A stretch of DNA of 64,000 nucleotides from Hydrogenoanaerobacterium saccharovorans (GTDB taxonomy: Bacteria > Bacillota > Clostridia > Oscillospirales > Ruminococcaceae). The translations under genes were made by a program, and so were the position numbers. The notes under the pieces are model-generated. The model was not told where the DNA came from and searched no databases. It was given only the letters and a program-made list of their open reading frames with translations. Below are positions 53,589 to 62,202 of this stretch, one piece after another. Location of the stretch: positions 62,001 to 126,000 of the forward strand of contig NZ_RKRD01000001.1 of the NCBI RefSeq assembly GCF_003814745.1, given 5' to 3'. How positions within the stretch are numbered: the stretch's first letter is position 1; each line of letters opens with the position of its first letter.

Positions 53589-55331
53589 CTACAGTTCCAG
53601 CAGTTTATCTCCTTTTATTTCCTCGCTGCTCCATCGAATTACAGCAAAGTTTCCCTTTGCATGATCTCCAACTTTATTAATCCACTGTATTTCGTTGCTT
53701 GCTTTTGCTCTAAGCATCTGATTTTTTGTATCGGTTGCGTAAAGAGAAGAATTGATAACCCACCATTTGCTGTGGATACCAGCGCGATGTAAATCCTCTT
53801 CCAAACGCATCGCTTCAAACACTGGCGTAGTCTCCGCCAATGTAACAATAATAACCTCTGTTTGCTCGGCATCACGAAGCTTCGGCAGCAGCTTTTTCAC
53901 AGATTCAGGCGTATCGCCCATGGTGCGCTGTACTTCCTTGTGATAGCTTTGGGTAGAATCAAGCAAGAGTAGCGTATGCCCTGTGGGTGCTGTGTCAATC
54001 ACAACAACTTGTTTTTCTGCCCTTTCCACAATATCTGCAAAGGCACGAAAAACAGCAATTTCCTGTGTGCAAGGGGAACGAAGATCTTCTTCAATATAGG
54101 CAATGTCATCCTCATTCAGGTTATTTTCTCTAGCCTTAGCTAATACAGTTTCTCTGTACTTTGCTAGAACTTCTTGTTCATCAATATGGCTCATAGAGAT
54201 GTTGGGCTGCTCATCAATTACATATTTAAGGTGGGCCGCGGGGTCAGTGGTTGTCAAATGAACCTTTACACCTTTATGTGCCAAGCCCAATGCAATAGCG
54301 GCAGCTACTGTCGTTTTTCCTACACCGCCTTTGCCCATTGTAAAGATAACTTTCTTACCTGTATGATGAATATCCTCAATCACATCTTTAAGCTGAGGAA
54401 CAACACTTGCATGCAAAATTTCCTCACTTATGAAATACTTATCCAATGTAAGCAAAGCGCGGATATTAGATAGTCCCATGATGTTATAGGCTCTGAGAGG
54501 AATTTGGTATGTTACTATCTGCTTTAAGCTGTCGGGCATTTCTGATAATGCCTTTTGTTGCTTACGGAACAGACCTTCAGATATCGGATCATCAAAATTG
54601 GTAAGCACGCCGTTGATGACCAATACTTGATTGTTCACACCAAGCTCTCGCAGTTCTGCCGATGCCCTGTTTGCTTCTTTTAGTGGTGCACCCTCGGCAC
54701 GAGAAACCAAAATAAGCGTTGTCATCTTGCCATCAGCTAAAGTGGACACAGCGTTTTTATATATCTTTTTTCGATCCTCTAAACCGGATAGCTGACCAAG
54801 GCAGGAAGCGCCATGCGTGTTTTCGCTGATGAAATTGCTCCATGCAGATGGCAGCTGCAACATCCTAAGAGTATGCCCGGTAGGTGCAGTATCAAAGATA
54901 ATGTGATCGTATGCGTGGGCTATTGCCTTGTCTGTAATAAAGTTAGAAAACTCGTTGAAAGCTGCAATCTCCACTGTGCAGGAACCTGAAAGCTGTTCTT
55001 CCATATTCTTCAGAACAACATCCGGTAATTTGCCACGGTAAGGAGCAATGACACTTTCACGATATTCAGCAGCAGACTGAATAGGGTCGAGATTGGCAAC
55101 TACCAAATTAGCAACATCTTGAATGGGTGTCCCTTTTCCATTAAGCTCTGTATTAAACACATCCTGCAAGTTAGAAGCAGGGTCAGTGCTGATTAACAGC
55201 ACCTTTTTCCCGCTATCTGCAAGAGTTACTGCCGTAGCACAAGCGATAGAAGTTTTGCCAACTCCGCCTTTGCCTGTATAAAACAGATACTTTGTCAATG
55301 CTATTTTTTGCGGATTAAAGTTTTTTTCCAT
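53589..55331 (-). CDS. arsA: Arsenical pump-driving ATPase ArsA
   Basis: A 580-residue two-half ArsA ATPase that powers arsenite export and takes As(III) from ArsD. Two P-loops are visible: 'GKGGVGKTSIACATA' (about 22) and 'GKGGVGKTTVAAAIA' (about 333). Each half has the signal-transduction motif 'DTAPTGHTLRML' or 'DTAPTGHTLLLL'. Cys residues in 'SGSCTVEIAAF' and 'RSPCTQEIAVF' bind metalloid. I chose the ATG at 55331, which overlaps the arsD stop (TAATG), over a longer start. Its permease partner here is truncated, so pumping ability is doubtful unless a permease exists elsewhere. Confidence 0.95.
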   Translation of the reverse strand: MEKNFNPQKIALTKYLFYTGKGGVGKTSIACATAVTLADSGKKVLLISTDPASNLQDVFNTELNGKGTPIQDVANLVVANLDPIQSAAEYRESVIAPYRGKLPDVVLKNMEEQLSGSCTVEIAAFNEFSNFITDKAIAHAYDHIIFDTAPTGHTLRMLQLPSAWSNFISENTHGASCLGQLSGLEDRKKIYKNAVSTLADGKMTTLILVSRAEGAPLKEANRASAELRELGVNNQVLVINGVLTNFDDPISEGLFRKQQKALSEMPDSLKQIVTYQIPLRAYNIMGLSNIRALLTLDKYFISEEILHASVVPQLKDVIEDIHHTGKKVIFTMGKGGVGKTTVAAAIALGLAHKGVKVHLTTTDPAAHLKYVIDEQPNISMSHIDEQEVLAKYRETVLAKARENNLNEDDIAYIEEDLRSPCTQEIAVFRAFADIVERAEKQVVVIDTAPTGHTLLLLDSTQSYHKEVQRTMGDTPESVKKLLPKLRDAEQTEVIIVTLAETTPVFEAMRLEEDLHRAGIHSKWWVINSSLYATDTKNQMLRAKASNEIQWINKVGDHAKGNFAVIRWSSEEIKGDKLLEL

Positions 55332-55723
55332 TAGCAACAACCACCTTTGCAATTACAGCCGCCATCATTCTTTTTAGGTGTGACTTTTACTTTTGCGGCT
55401 TCAACACCCAAATAATTTTTGGGTACATTCAAAAGCCGAGCCAGCTCATCGTTGGTGGGGTAACTGCCTTTTTTTACAATCTCACCGTCTAAAACGGTAA
55501 TCGGAAGCACTTCAACGCCCCCAACAGACATCAATTTATTGACTTCTGTGTTTTTCACGAACTCCTGCGGAGCACTGGAGAGATTATAGCGAACAACCTT
55601 AATACCATTTTTGTTTAAGCTGCTGAGTACGGTGGAAATTCTAAGCAGCTGTGGGTCAACAGAAACCCCGCAAAGGCCGGTAGAACAGCACATCGCCGGC
55701 TCATAGATAATCATTTTTTTCAT
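55331..55723 (-). CDS. arsD: Arsenic metallochaperone ArsD
   Basis: A 130-residue ArsD, which carries As(III) to ArsA and weakly represses transcription. The Cys12-Cys13 pair and Cys18 are in 'EPAMCCSTGLCGV', and a C-terminal Cys cluster 'GGCNCKGGCC' is present. The thioredoxin-like fold is seen as 'IKVVRYNLSSAPQEFVKN' and 'LPITVLDGEIVKKGSYPTN'. The ATG follows a near-perfect AAGGAGGT. It overlaps arsA by one base and follows the MFS gene by 62 bases. Confidence 0.95.
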   Translation of the reverse strand: MKKMIIYEPAMCCSTGLCGVSVDPQLLRISTVLSSLNKNGIKVVRYNLSSAPQEFVKNTEVNKLMSVGGVEVLPITVLDGEIVKKGSYPTNDELARLLNVPKNYLGVEAAKVKVTPKKNDGGCNCKGGCC

Positions 55724-55785
55724 AGAAAGACCTCCTTAATTGTTGATTGTTTTATGTTGATAGTCAATTGGATAAAAGCCTTAAA

Positions 55786-56997
55786 TTAATTGTCGCAGCA
55801 ATGTTTTAACGATGGAATTATTAACGAAACTACTGCAAGAATCAGGGTAAATATTCCAGAAAATAAAAACCATTTTTCTACTCCGATTACCTCAGCAAAA
55901 GTTCCGGAAAGCACAAGACCTAAAGGCATTGCCACCATACTAATGCTTGCTGAAAGAGATAAAATACGTCCTAGATATTCTTCTTTTATTTTCATTTGTA
56001 AAATGGAGATTTCTACACCAGTGTAGAACGGAACAGATACTCCCATAATAGCAGAAAGTATTATAAACACATAAAATCCATTTGGAGGCAGAAGTCCTGT
56101 CAACAAAACGCCTGCTCCATAGACGGCAATAGAACCTGAAATAGCCCTTATCTTGTTTATTTTTCTACCTAAAATACCAAGTAACAAGGAGCCCGTCAGC
56201 ATACCAAAAGAAAAAACAACCTCAACAACACTGGACTGGGTAAAAGTTCCGCCAAAATAGGTCATTGTGATTAGTGGATATAATGTGCCGATAGGGAAAT
56301 ATATTACAGCATATAAAGCACTTATTGCTAATAGGGCGGTCGTTCCGGGCTCTTTGTTCAGTATGGATAAACCTTCCCGTACTTCTTTTATTACATGAGG
56401 AGTTGCACATTCAGCTCGCGCAGTCAGTTTAGGAATTTCCACAATGCAGAGCATAAACACTGCAAACATAGCTCCAAAAACATCGAGTAAAATGATAATA
56501 TTTAGATCCCATAGCCCAAATAGTACAGCTGATATAGCTGGACTTGCCACCATAGAGACAGACTCAAAACTTTGTGAGTAGCCTGCATATTTAGTTAGCT
56601 GATCTTTTGGAACTATCAGTGGTGTTACAGCTTGCAAAGACGGATAGTGAAAGGCTGTGCCAATAGAACGTATAAACAGAACCACGATAATAAGCCAAAT
56701 AGGAATTTCTCCCCAAAAGCCTACCACTACCAAAATTAGACTTGCTCCTGCAATAAACAAATCAGATAATATCATAATTGTTTTTCGGTTATAGCGATCT
56801 ATATATACACCGATAAATGTACCTAAAATTGCTTGAGGAAGGAAACCAATAAGAGTAGCAAAAGAAAGAATTGCTGCCGAGCCGGTTTTTTCAGTCAGAT
56901 ACCACACAATTGCCATCTGTAAAATAGAACTGGTCAGAATAGACACCGCTTGCCCCGACCACAGCAATATGAATTTTGTCTTCCAGTTTTGGGGCAC
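55786..56997 (-). CDS. MFS transporter, Mef-like
   Basis: A 403-residue 12-helix major facilitator protein similar to macrolide efflux proteins of the Mef type. Shared marks are 'NWKTKFILLWSGQAVSILTS', 'QMAIVWYLTEKTGSA', 'LGTFIGVYIDRYNRKTIM', 'LFIRSIGTAFHYPSLQAVTP' and 'IKEEYLGRILSLSASISM'. I chose the GTG at 56997 with AGGAGG nine bases upstream, over the TTG at 57015. It is embedded in the ars operon between the truncated ACR3 gene and arsD; whether it exports arsenicals, a macrolide or something else cannot be told. Confidence 0.85.
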   Translation of the reverse strand: MPQNWKTKFILLWSGQAVSILTSSILQMAIVWYLTEKTGSAAILSFATLIGFLPQAILGTFIGVYIDRYNRKTIMILSDLFIAGASLILVVVGFWGEIPIWLIIVVLFIRSIGTAFHYPSLQAVTPLIVPKDQLTKYAGYSQSFESVSMVASPAISAVLFGLWDLNIIILLDVFGAMFAVFMLCIVEIPKLTARAECATPHVIKEVREGLSILNKEPGTTALLAISALYAVIYFPIGTLYPLITMTYFGGTFTQSSVVEVVFSFGMLTGSLLLGILGRKINKIRAISGSIAVYGAGVLLTGLLPPNGFYVFIILSAIMGVSVPFYTGVEISILQMKIKEEYLGRILSLSASISMVAMPLGLVLSGTFAEVIGVEKWFLFSGIFTLILAVVSLIIPSLKHCCDN

Positions 56998-57045
56998 GGT
57001 AGCTTTCCTCCTCAATATTTTTTTCGCACTAAGACCTTCTTAATT

Positions 57046-57909
57046 TCATATAGTTTCTTTTGGAAACCAGTGCTTTGTGTTATTTGCTATTTTTACGAGA
57101 ATCAGCATGATTGGTACTTCTGTTAAAACTCCTACAGTAGTAGCAAGAGCGGCAGGGGAGGTTGTGCCGAACAATGCGATTGCAACAGCAACTGAAAGTT
57201 CAAAGAAGTTAGACGCCCCAATCATTCCTGCCGGAGCTGCAATATTATGAGGTAACTTTAGCCATTTACAGGGTAAGTATGAGATAAAGAAAATAATAAA
57301 AGTCTGGATAGTGAGCGGCACTGCTATGAGAACAATGTGCAATGGATTATTAAGGAAAACTTCCCCTTGAAACGCAAACAACAATATTAGTGTTAGTAGC
57401 AGACCTAAAGTAGTCGCATTGTAAAACTTTGGTAAAAATTGTTTTTCAAAATACTCCAGCCCTTTTCGCTTAGTAACAAGAAGTCTCGTGAGAATACCTC
57501 CTGCAAGGGGAATCACAACGAACAGTATCACAGACAAAATTAATGTATCCCACGGAACCGATACATTACTAACGCCTAACAAGAATTTAACAATTGGTAC
57601 AAATGCGACTAAAATAATAAGGTCGTTTGTCGCTACCTGTACTACTGTATAGGCAGGGTCACCTTTGGTTAATGCACTCCATACAAAGACCATTGCCGTA
57701 CACGGTGCTGAACCAAGAAGTACCGCTCCTGCAAGGTACTGTTTTGCAAGATCAGGGGTAATAAAGTTTTTAAAAACTATATACAGGAAAAATGACGCTA
57801 AAACATACATTGTAAAAGGTTTAATAAGCCAATTTGCAATCCAGGTAACATATAATCCCTTGGGATTTTTACCAACGTTTTTAATGCTTTGAAAATCTAC
57901 TTTCATCAT
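57046..57909 (-). CDS. acr3: ACR3-type arsenite permease lacking the N-terminal part
   Basis: A 287-residue remnant of an arsenite exporter of the ACR3/bile-acid-symporter fold. From residue 5 on it follows the family: 'NPKGLYVTWIANWLIKPFTM', 'GSAPCTAMVFVWSALTKGDP' (conserved Cys), 'QVATNDLIILVAFVPI' and 'SNFFELSVAVAIALFGTTS'. Full ACR3 proteins are about 350 residues; the first 60 or so, covering the first helices, are missing. The open frame begins exactly at the ATGATG overlapping the arsR stop, with no ribosome site. A deletion seems to have joined arsR to codon about 65 of acr3. Activity is doubtful. An alternative is a naturally short variant. Confidence 0.85.
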   Translation of the reverse strand: MMKVDFQSIKNVGKNPKGLYVTWIANWLIKPFTMYVLASFFLYIVFKNFITPDLAKQYLAGAVLLGSAPCTAMVFVWSALTKGDPAYTVVQVATNDLIILVAFVPIVKFLLGVSNVSVPWDTLILSVILFVVIPLAGGILTRLLVTKRKGLEYFEKQFLPKFYNATTLGLLLTLILLFAFQGEVFLNNPLHIVLIAVPLTIQTFIIFFISYLPCKWLKLPHNIAAPAGMIGASNFFELSVAVAIALFGTTSPAALATTVGVLTEVPIMLILVKIANNTKHWFPKETI

Positions 57910-58250
57910 TTGTATTTTATACAGTTACACAAATTTGATTTCTTGCACTTATTATAGTTTTTACAGTCTACTTGATAACACGGAATATTTGCGAGTCTTC
58001 TTTTCAGATAAGCAAATAACTCTTCATTGTCGATTGCAAAAGACTCACTTACTTTGTAATATGCCCATTGCGCTTTCTTGTAACTATCCAAAACACCTGC
58101 CTTTTTCAACACAGTTAAATGTCTGGAAGCATTAGACTGTGTTAATCCTAAGCACTCTTCAATTTCACAAACGCACATATCGCCCTTCAGCATCTGTGCG
58201 AATATACGCAATCTGGTTTCATCTGCAAGTGCTTTTAATATATCGACCAC
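57906..58250 (-). CDS. arsR: ArsR family repressor, operon-linked
   Basis: A 114-residue winged-helix metalloregulator. The As(III)-binding site is in 'KGDMCVCEIEECLGLTQSNA' (Cys pair in the recognition-helix region) followed by 'SRHLTVLKKAGVLDSYK'. The C-terminus adds more Cys ('CYQVDCKNYNKCKKSNLCNC'). I chose the GTG at 58250 so that it starts 'MVDILKALADETRLR', with a G-rich ribosome site. It should release DNA on binding arsenite or antimonite. It heads the operon to arsC and its stop overlaps the truncated acr3 start. A palindrome at 58278 is its likely operator. Confidence 0.92.
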   Translation of the reverse strand: MVDILKALADETRLRIFAQMLKGDMCVCEIEECLGLTQSNASRHLTVLKKAGVLDSYKKAQWAYYKVSESFAIDNEELFAYLKRRLANIPCYQVDCKNYNKCKKSNLCNCIKYK

Positions 58251-58277
58251 ATACCCACCCCCCCCTAATACAACACT

Positions 58278-58297
58278 ATATGAGCATATACGCATAT
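58278..58297 (-). promoter_or_regulatory. Probable ArsR operator of the ars operon
   Basis: Inverted arms ATATG...CATAT with a 10-base centre, about 28 bases upstream of the arsR GTG; typical of ArsR/SmtB sites in form. Confidence 0.5.
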
Positions 58298-58309
58298 ACT
58301 ATGCTAACC

Positions 58310-58335
58310 AAAAGCCATTTGCTACAATGGCTTTT
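58310..58335. terminator. Hairpin between the small ORF and arsR
   Basis: AAAAGCCATT / AATGGCTTTT stem around TGCTAC; it directly follows the small minus-strand ORF. Confidence 0.7.
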
Positions 58336-58522
58336 AATTTATTTTTATTTCAATACAATTTCCGCAGCACAGCGGTACTGGCTTTTTACACACATCAATG
58401 TCAACATTTCTTACGGCAAGAATGAGCCCAACAATAACATCCGCAATTGCTATTTTTGCACCGAATACGTTCATAAGTAAGATAAGCGAACACAAATCAA
58501 CAAGAGAGAGTAAAGCTGCCAA
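58334..58522 (-). CDS. Small membrane protein or gene remnant
   Basis: A 62-codon frame (TTG start) with a hydrophobic helix ('SLVDLCSLILLMNVFGAKIA') and a Cys-rich tail ('VCKKPVPLCCGNCIEIK'). The frame stays open upstream to about 58590, reading 'PPERTKKILGRFDGVTANC', without a good start, so it may be the 3' end of a lost gene. A hairpin follows its stop. No family is recognised. Confidence 0.3.
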   Translation of the reverse strand: MAALLSLVDLCSLILLMNVFGAKIAIADVIVGLILAVRNVDIDVCKKPVPLCCGNCIEIKIN

Positions 58523-58857
58523 GCAGTTTGCAGTAACACCATCGAACCGCCCTAAAATCTTCTTTGTTCTTTCCGGTGGGTAATAGCTTTAAATATAAGA
58601 AATGATGAAAAACAAAACAGAGAGCATCACGAAAATCTTAACCGTTTCATACAAAGAAATTGAATGCTACCGCCAACACGTTGTGTAATATCTAGTTCTA
58701 TTGTAGAAAGCAAGTTCCCAATCAGTGTGTTGAGCCATTTCATTCCTAAAACTTGATTTTGAAAGAACAGCCATATAGATTCTATTATTTGCATTGTAAT
58801 ATCATACTTTTTCTAGTCACATTTATAAATCTAATTGTGTCGATTTATTATTCTATT
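58523..58857. other. Stretch without an intact gene
   Basis: About 335 bases between the small ORF and the second arsR. The first 70 bases may be decayed coding sequence; the rest shows no gene or clear signal. Confidence 0.5.
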
Positions 58858-58887
58858 GATAAGCCATCTTCTTACAGATGGCTTATC
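58858..58887 (-). terminator. Terminator overlapping the arsR2 stop
   Basis: A perfect 12-base stem GATAAGCCATCT / AGATGGCTTATC with a 6-base loop. Its presence shows the second arsR is a single-gene unit. Confidence 0.8.
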
Positions 58888-59197
58888 GGCAGGAACAACT
58901 ATTACGTTTACTTACAGGTGATACTGCTGTTATTTGTTGTAACAATTTCATTGCATTCTTACATCCATCTTCTGATAAAGAATAATGAGTCCACTTACCT
59001 TCTTTACGACTTTGAACTATGCCAGAGTCGCACAAAACTTTCATATGATAGGATAATGTTGGCTGACTGATATTAAGTTCTTCCTGTAGCATACAAGCAC
59101 ATTTTTCGCCTGTTTGCAGAAGTTCTAACACAATTAATCTATTCGGATCGCATAATGCTTTAAACACTTCTGCTGTCACATCATAACTTGTCTTCAT
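58883..59197 (-). CDS. ArsR family repressor, second copy
   Basis: A 104-residue winged-helix regulator distinct from the operon arsR. It has the As-type Cys motif in 'TGEKCACMLQEELNISQPTL' followed by 'SYHMKVLCDSGIVQSRKEGK' and a C-terminal 'SCSCR'. The ATG at 59197 follows GTGAGG; an upstream ATG lies beyond the promoter. It has a consensus promoter with an overlapping palindrome and its own terminator, so it probably controls itself. What else it controls is unknown; it may be left from a second ars or metal operon. Confidence 0.9.
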   Translation of the reverse strand: MKTSYDVTAEVFKALCDPNRLIVLELLQTGEKCACMLQEELNISQPTLSYHMKVLCDSGIVQSRKEGKWTHYSLSEDGCKNAMKLLQQITAVSPVSKRNSCSCR

Positions 59198-59228
59198 AAC
59201 CTCACTTATTTCATATTTATTTATATAT

Positions 59229-59258
59229 ATATTATGCATTAAATTGATATTTGTCAAT
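59229..59258 (-). promoter_or_regulatory. Promoter and operator of the second arsR
   Basis: TTGACA, 17 bases, TAATAT on the minus strand. A palindrome with arms ATTGA/TCAAT and 6-base centre (59243-59258) overlaps the -35, fitting autorepression. Confidence 0.7.
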
Positions 59259-59427
59259 GTGATAAAATTACATAGTTACTAGCCAAATAAATAGCTGTGT
59301 TAAAGCATGTAGAAATACGCTGTATTATTTTGTTATATTAGTTATAGATTTCTATTTGTGGTGATGGTATGATAATAATGTATGTTATAAGCTAGAACCT
59401 TTAAGCAATGATTTCGTAAGTCAATAT

Positions 59428-59449
59428 TAGTACCATAATGCGAGATTCA
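59428..59449 (-). repeat. Dispersed repeat, inverted diverged copy
   Basis: On the minus strand CTGAATCTCGCATTATGGTA matches about 16 of 20 bases of the 27-base repeat. It lies 40 bases upstream of the DUF262 gene. Confidence 0.3.
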
Positions 59450-59488
59450 GAAAATTAAATTTATAATTATAATGGAGAATTAAGATTT

Positions 59489-61096
59489 ATGTCATTTCAA
59501 ACACCGCTTACAATAAACGAAGTTATAACCGATATACATGCAAAAAAATATCTGCTCCCATCCATACAAAGAGAATTCGTGTGGAGTCAGGAACAGATTA
59601 AAACACTTTTTGACAGTTTAATGCGTGACTATCCTATAAATGCATTTCTTTTCTGGAAAATCCCGAAACATAAAGCATCGGAATTTAAATTTTATGAATT
59701 TTTGCGAGATTATCATCAAAAGGATAATACGCATAATCCAAAGGCTAATATCAGTGGTACTGACGATGTAATGGCTGTTCTGGACGGTCAGCAACGTTTG
59801 ACTTCATTGTATATTGCTCTAAAAGGAACGTATGCAAGTAAATTATCTTATAAACGCTGGGACAATCCTCAGGCCTATCCGAAAAAAAGATTATATCTAA
59901 ATCTGCTTTCAAAACCAGAAAGTGGAGATTGCGAATTTGATTTTGACTTTTTAACTGATACTGAATCCAACGAGAAAGACGACACACATCATTGGTTCCC
60001 TGTTGGAAATATTCTGGATTTAAAAGAACAAGATGAAGTAAATGACTATTTACTTGAGTCGGGTATTTTGTTAAATACTGATAAGGAAAAAGGGAAATTT
60101 GCAAATCGTGCACTGTTTAAATTACATAAAGTCATCCATGTAAATCCCATTATCAGCTATTACTTGGAGCAAAGTACCGAGCTTGACAAGGTATTGAACA
60201 TATTTATTCGCGTTAACAGTGGAGGAACAACGCTTAGCTACTCAGATTTGTTGCTGTCGTTTGCAACAGCACAATGGGAAAATAGGGATGCTCGTGAAGA
60301 AATAAATGATTTTGTCGATGAGATAAACGAAATTGGGCATGGTTTCAACATAAATAAAGACATTGTTTTGAAAGCATGCTTGGTGTTATGTGACATTGAA
60401 GATATTAGTTTCAAAGTTGATAACTTCAATCGTACTAATATGCTGAAAATAGAAAGCCAGTGGGATAATATCACCAAAGCTATTCGTGATGCGCTTACTT
60501 TAATCAGCAGTTTTGGATTCAGTCGTGAAAACATTACGTCCAACAATCTTGTCATACCGATAGCGTATTATTTGAAAACCATTGGGCTTCCTAATAATTT
60601 TGATGTTTCTACATCTAAAATTGAGGACAGGCAAAAAATTAAACGATGGTTTGTATCTTCTCTGCTAAAGCGTGTATTTAGTTTTGCACCAGACGGAGTA
60701 CTTAAGCCGGTTCGAGATATTATAAAACAGTACAGCTCCAGCGGATTTCCACTGGATAAAATTGTTGAACGTTTCAAGGGGACAAACAGGGCTTTGCAAT
60801 TTAGCGAAGATGATATAAATAATTTGCTTTATTCAAAATATGGTCAAGGTGATACGTTGGTAATTTTATCAATTTTGTACCCTTGGGCAGATTTTAGACA
60901 TAATTTTCATATTGATCATATGTTCCCCAAAAGCGAATTTGCCCCTAAAAAGTTGGCAGCCACAGGAGTGCCTGAAGACAAAATTACCGAATTTATAGAA
61001 AACTGCAATTATATAGGTAACCTCCAACTAAGTAAAACATTTTTTTATCATTATCGTCTAACTTTCGGTTACATAGAAAACACAAATGTCATCTAA
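59489..61096 (+). CDS. DUF262/HNH (GmrSD-like) protein, C-terminally truncated
   Basis: A 535-residue protein of the GmrSD type IV restriction family. The N-terminal DUF262 (ParB-like) domain has 'LPSIQREFVWSQEQIKTLFD', 'RDYPINAFLFWKI', 'VLDGQQRLTSLYIALKG' and 'FIRVNSGGTTLSYSDLLLSF'. The C-terminal DUF1524-like HNH region has 'HNFHIDHMFPKSEF' and 'NCNYIGNLQL', but then ends in 'SKTFFYHYRLTFGYIENTN', where the family continues with the last Asn/Lys of the nuclease. The nuclease is therefore probably incomplete through a deletion or frameshift near 61030. Family members restrict modified DNA; this copy may be inactive. AATGGAGAA precedes the ATG. Confidence 0.85.
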   Translation: MSFQTPLTINEVITDIHAKKYLLPSIQREFVWSQEQIKTLFDSLMRDYPINAFLFWKIPKHKASEFKFYEFLRDYHQKDNTHNPKANISGTDDVMAVLDGQQRLTSLYIALKGTYASKLSYKRWDNPQAYPKKRLYLNLLSKPESGDCEFDFDFLTDTESNEKDDTHHWFPVGNILDLKEQDEVNDYLLESGILLNTDKEKGKFANRALFKLHKVIHVNPIISYYLEQSTELDKVLNIFIRVNSGGTTLSYSDLLLSFATAQWENRDAREEINDFVDEINEIGHGFNINKDIVLKACLVLCDIEDISFKVDNFNRTNMLKIESQWDNITKAIRDALTLISSFGFSRENITSNNLVIPIAYYLKTIGLPNNFDVSTSKIEDRQKIKRWFVSSLLKRVFSFAPDGVLKPVRDIIKQYSSSGFPLDKIVERFKGTNRALQFSEDDINNLLYSKYGQGDTLVILSILYPWADFRHNFHIDHMFPKSEFAPKKLAATGVPEDKITEFIENCNYIGNLQLSKTFFYHYRLTFGYIENTNVI

Positions 61097-61132
61097 TGTT
61101 TCGTATTAAGCCTACTGATTAGAAATTTTATT

Positions 61133-61468
61133 TTGCCTAATCCATTTGAAAAACTTTCGTTGCCATTATGTGTATCTTTGAGTGGCACAGAAGTAGTAAT
61201 TCCTACTGCGATGTTAAATTTTTTTACAGAACCGATTTTGCATTTAATTACTTTTACAGTAGTAGGTTTTTATTATAAAAAAGGAATAGATAATCCTGCA
61301 AAAGGAAGCTTTCTCTATCTATTGTTTTATTGTGTACATATAGGATTGTTGTTTGTGATGTCATACTTTCGATTTTTACAATTAATAGTTGTTGCAACAA
61401 TAATCGCATATGTAGCACTACATATTGGAGTGAAAAAAATAATAAACAAAGCGTTATATTGTCGCTAA
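61133..61468 (+). CDS. Small hypothetical membrane protein
   Basis: A 111-codon frame (TTG start, doubtful) with three predicted helices ('LHLITFTVVGFYY', 'FLYLLFYCVHIGLLFVMSYF', 'LIVVATIIAYVALHIGV'). No family and no clear ribosome site. The true start may be an internal ATG near 61192. It follows the broken end of the DUF262 gene. Confidence 0.4.
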   Translation: MPNPFEKLSLPLCVSLSGTEVVIPTAMLNFFTEPILHLITFTVVGFYYKKGIDNPAKGSFLYLLFYCVHIGLLFVMSYFRFLQLIVVATIIAYVALHIGVKKIINKALYCR

Positions 61469-61588
61469 ATTTTCAACAGATGGTCAAAGTCATGATGTCC
61501 AGATAAGCGATAAGTTTAAGGAGCATTGCTGAGTGCAGTAACCTTAGTTTTTATTTCTTTTTTGTGTCTTGTAATGTAGCGGAAAGGA

Positions 61589-62095
61589 ATGGTTATAAAT
61601 ATGACAAATTATTTGCCATGCAATCTGAATGGTAGAAGTATTAATGTTAATGTGATACCGACAGTATGCAATCTTAAAAATATGTTAGTTAGTTTAAAAA
61701 AGTTAAATGGTGATGATGCCAAATTAAAGCAATGGGAAAAACGAAGCTATAAAGCATATTGTATTGAAGATATAAAAGACGAATTGTTACAGTCAAATAG
61801 TATTGATTGGAAATACATTCTTTGCGAACACATCCTATCTAAGAGAACTTCAGAATTAGGAGCAAACGCAATCGATATTTACTTAGTCGCATATGTTGTT
61901 AATAATTATGGACTGGGGAAAGATAAGTTCTTTCAATACATAAGAGATAGTAAAATATCTGATAAACCCGGCTCTGCACAAGCTATTTGGCAAGTTGGTA
62001 AGGGTGATGGAGTATTTCTAAATATCCTTAATGAAAATGGAAGTGTTAGAGATTGGGAGTTCTTTAAAAAATGGACTGGATATAAAGATAGCTGA
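61589..62095 (+). CDS. Hypothetical protein
   Basis: A 168-residue soluble protein of no recognised family. The sequence is Lys/Asn-rich with helical segments ('KLKQWEKRSYKAYCIEDIKD') and a closing 'VRDWEFFKKWTGYKDS'. GGAAAGGA lies just before the ATG at 61589, with a second ATG at 61601 equally possible. AT-rich codon use fits the rest of the island. Confidence 0.55.
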   Translation: MVINMTNYLPCNLNGRSINVNVIPTVCNLKNMLVSLKKLNGDDAKLKQWEKRSYKAYCIEDIKDELLQSNSIDWKYILCEHILSKRTSELGANAIDIYLVAYVVNNYGLGKDKFFQYIRDSKISDKPGSAQAIWQVGKGDGVFLNILNENGSVRDWEFFKKWTGYKDS

Positions 62096-62202
62096 ATGAT
62101 CATGTGCAGCGGGAACTTCGCTTAATGAGTGGATAGCAGAGTACATAAGATAATAAGAAATGTAATAGTACAGATTATTTATATTAACGGGAGATTTAAT
62201 GC

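Noticed and set aside
61133..61468. Small membrane ORF as the missing C-terminus of the DUF262 protein
   Set aside because: It is hydrophobic with three helices, unlike the polar HNH tail.
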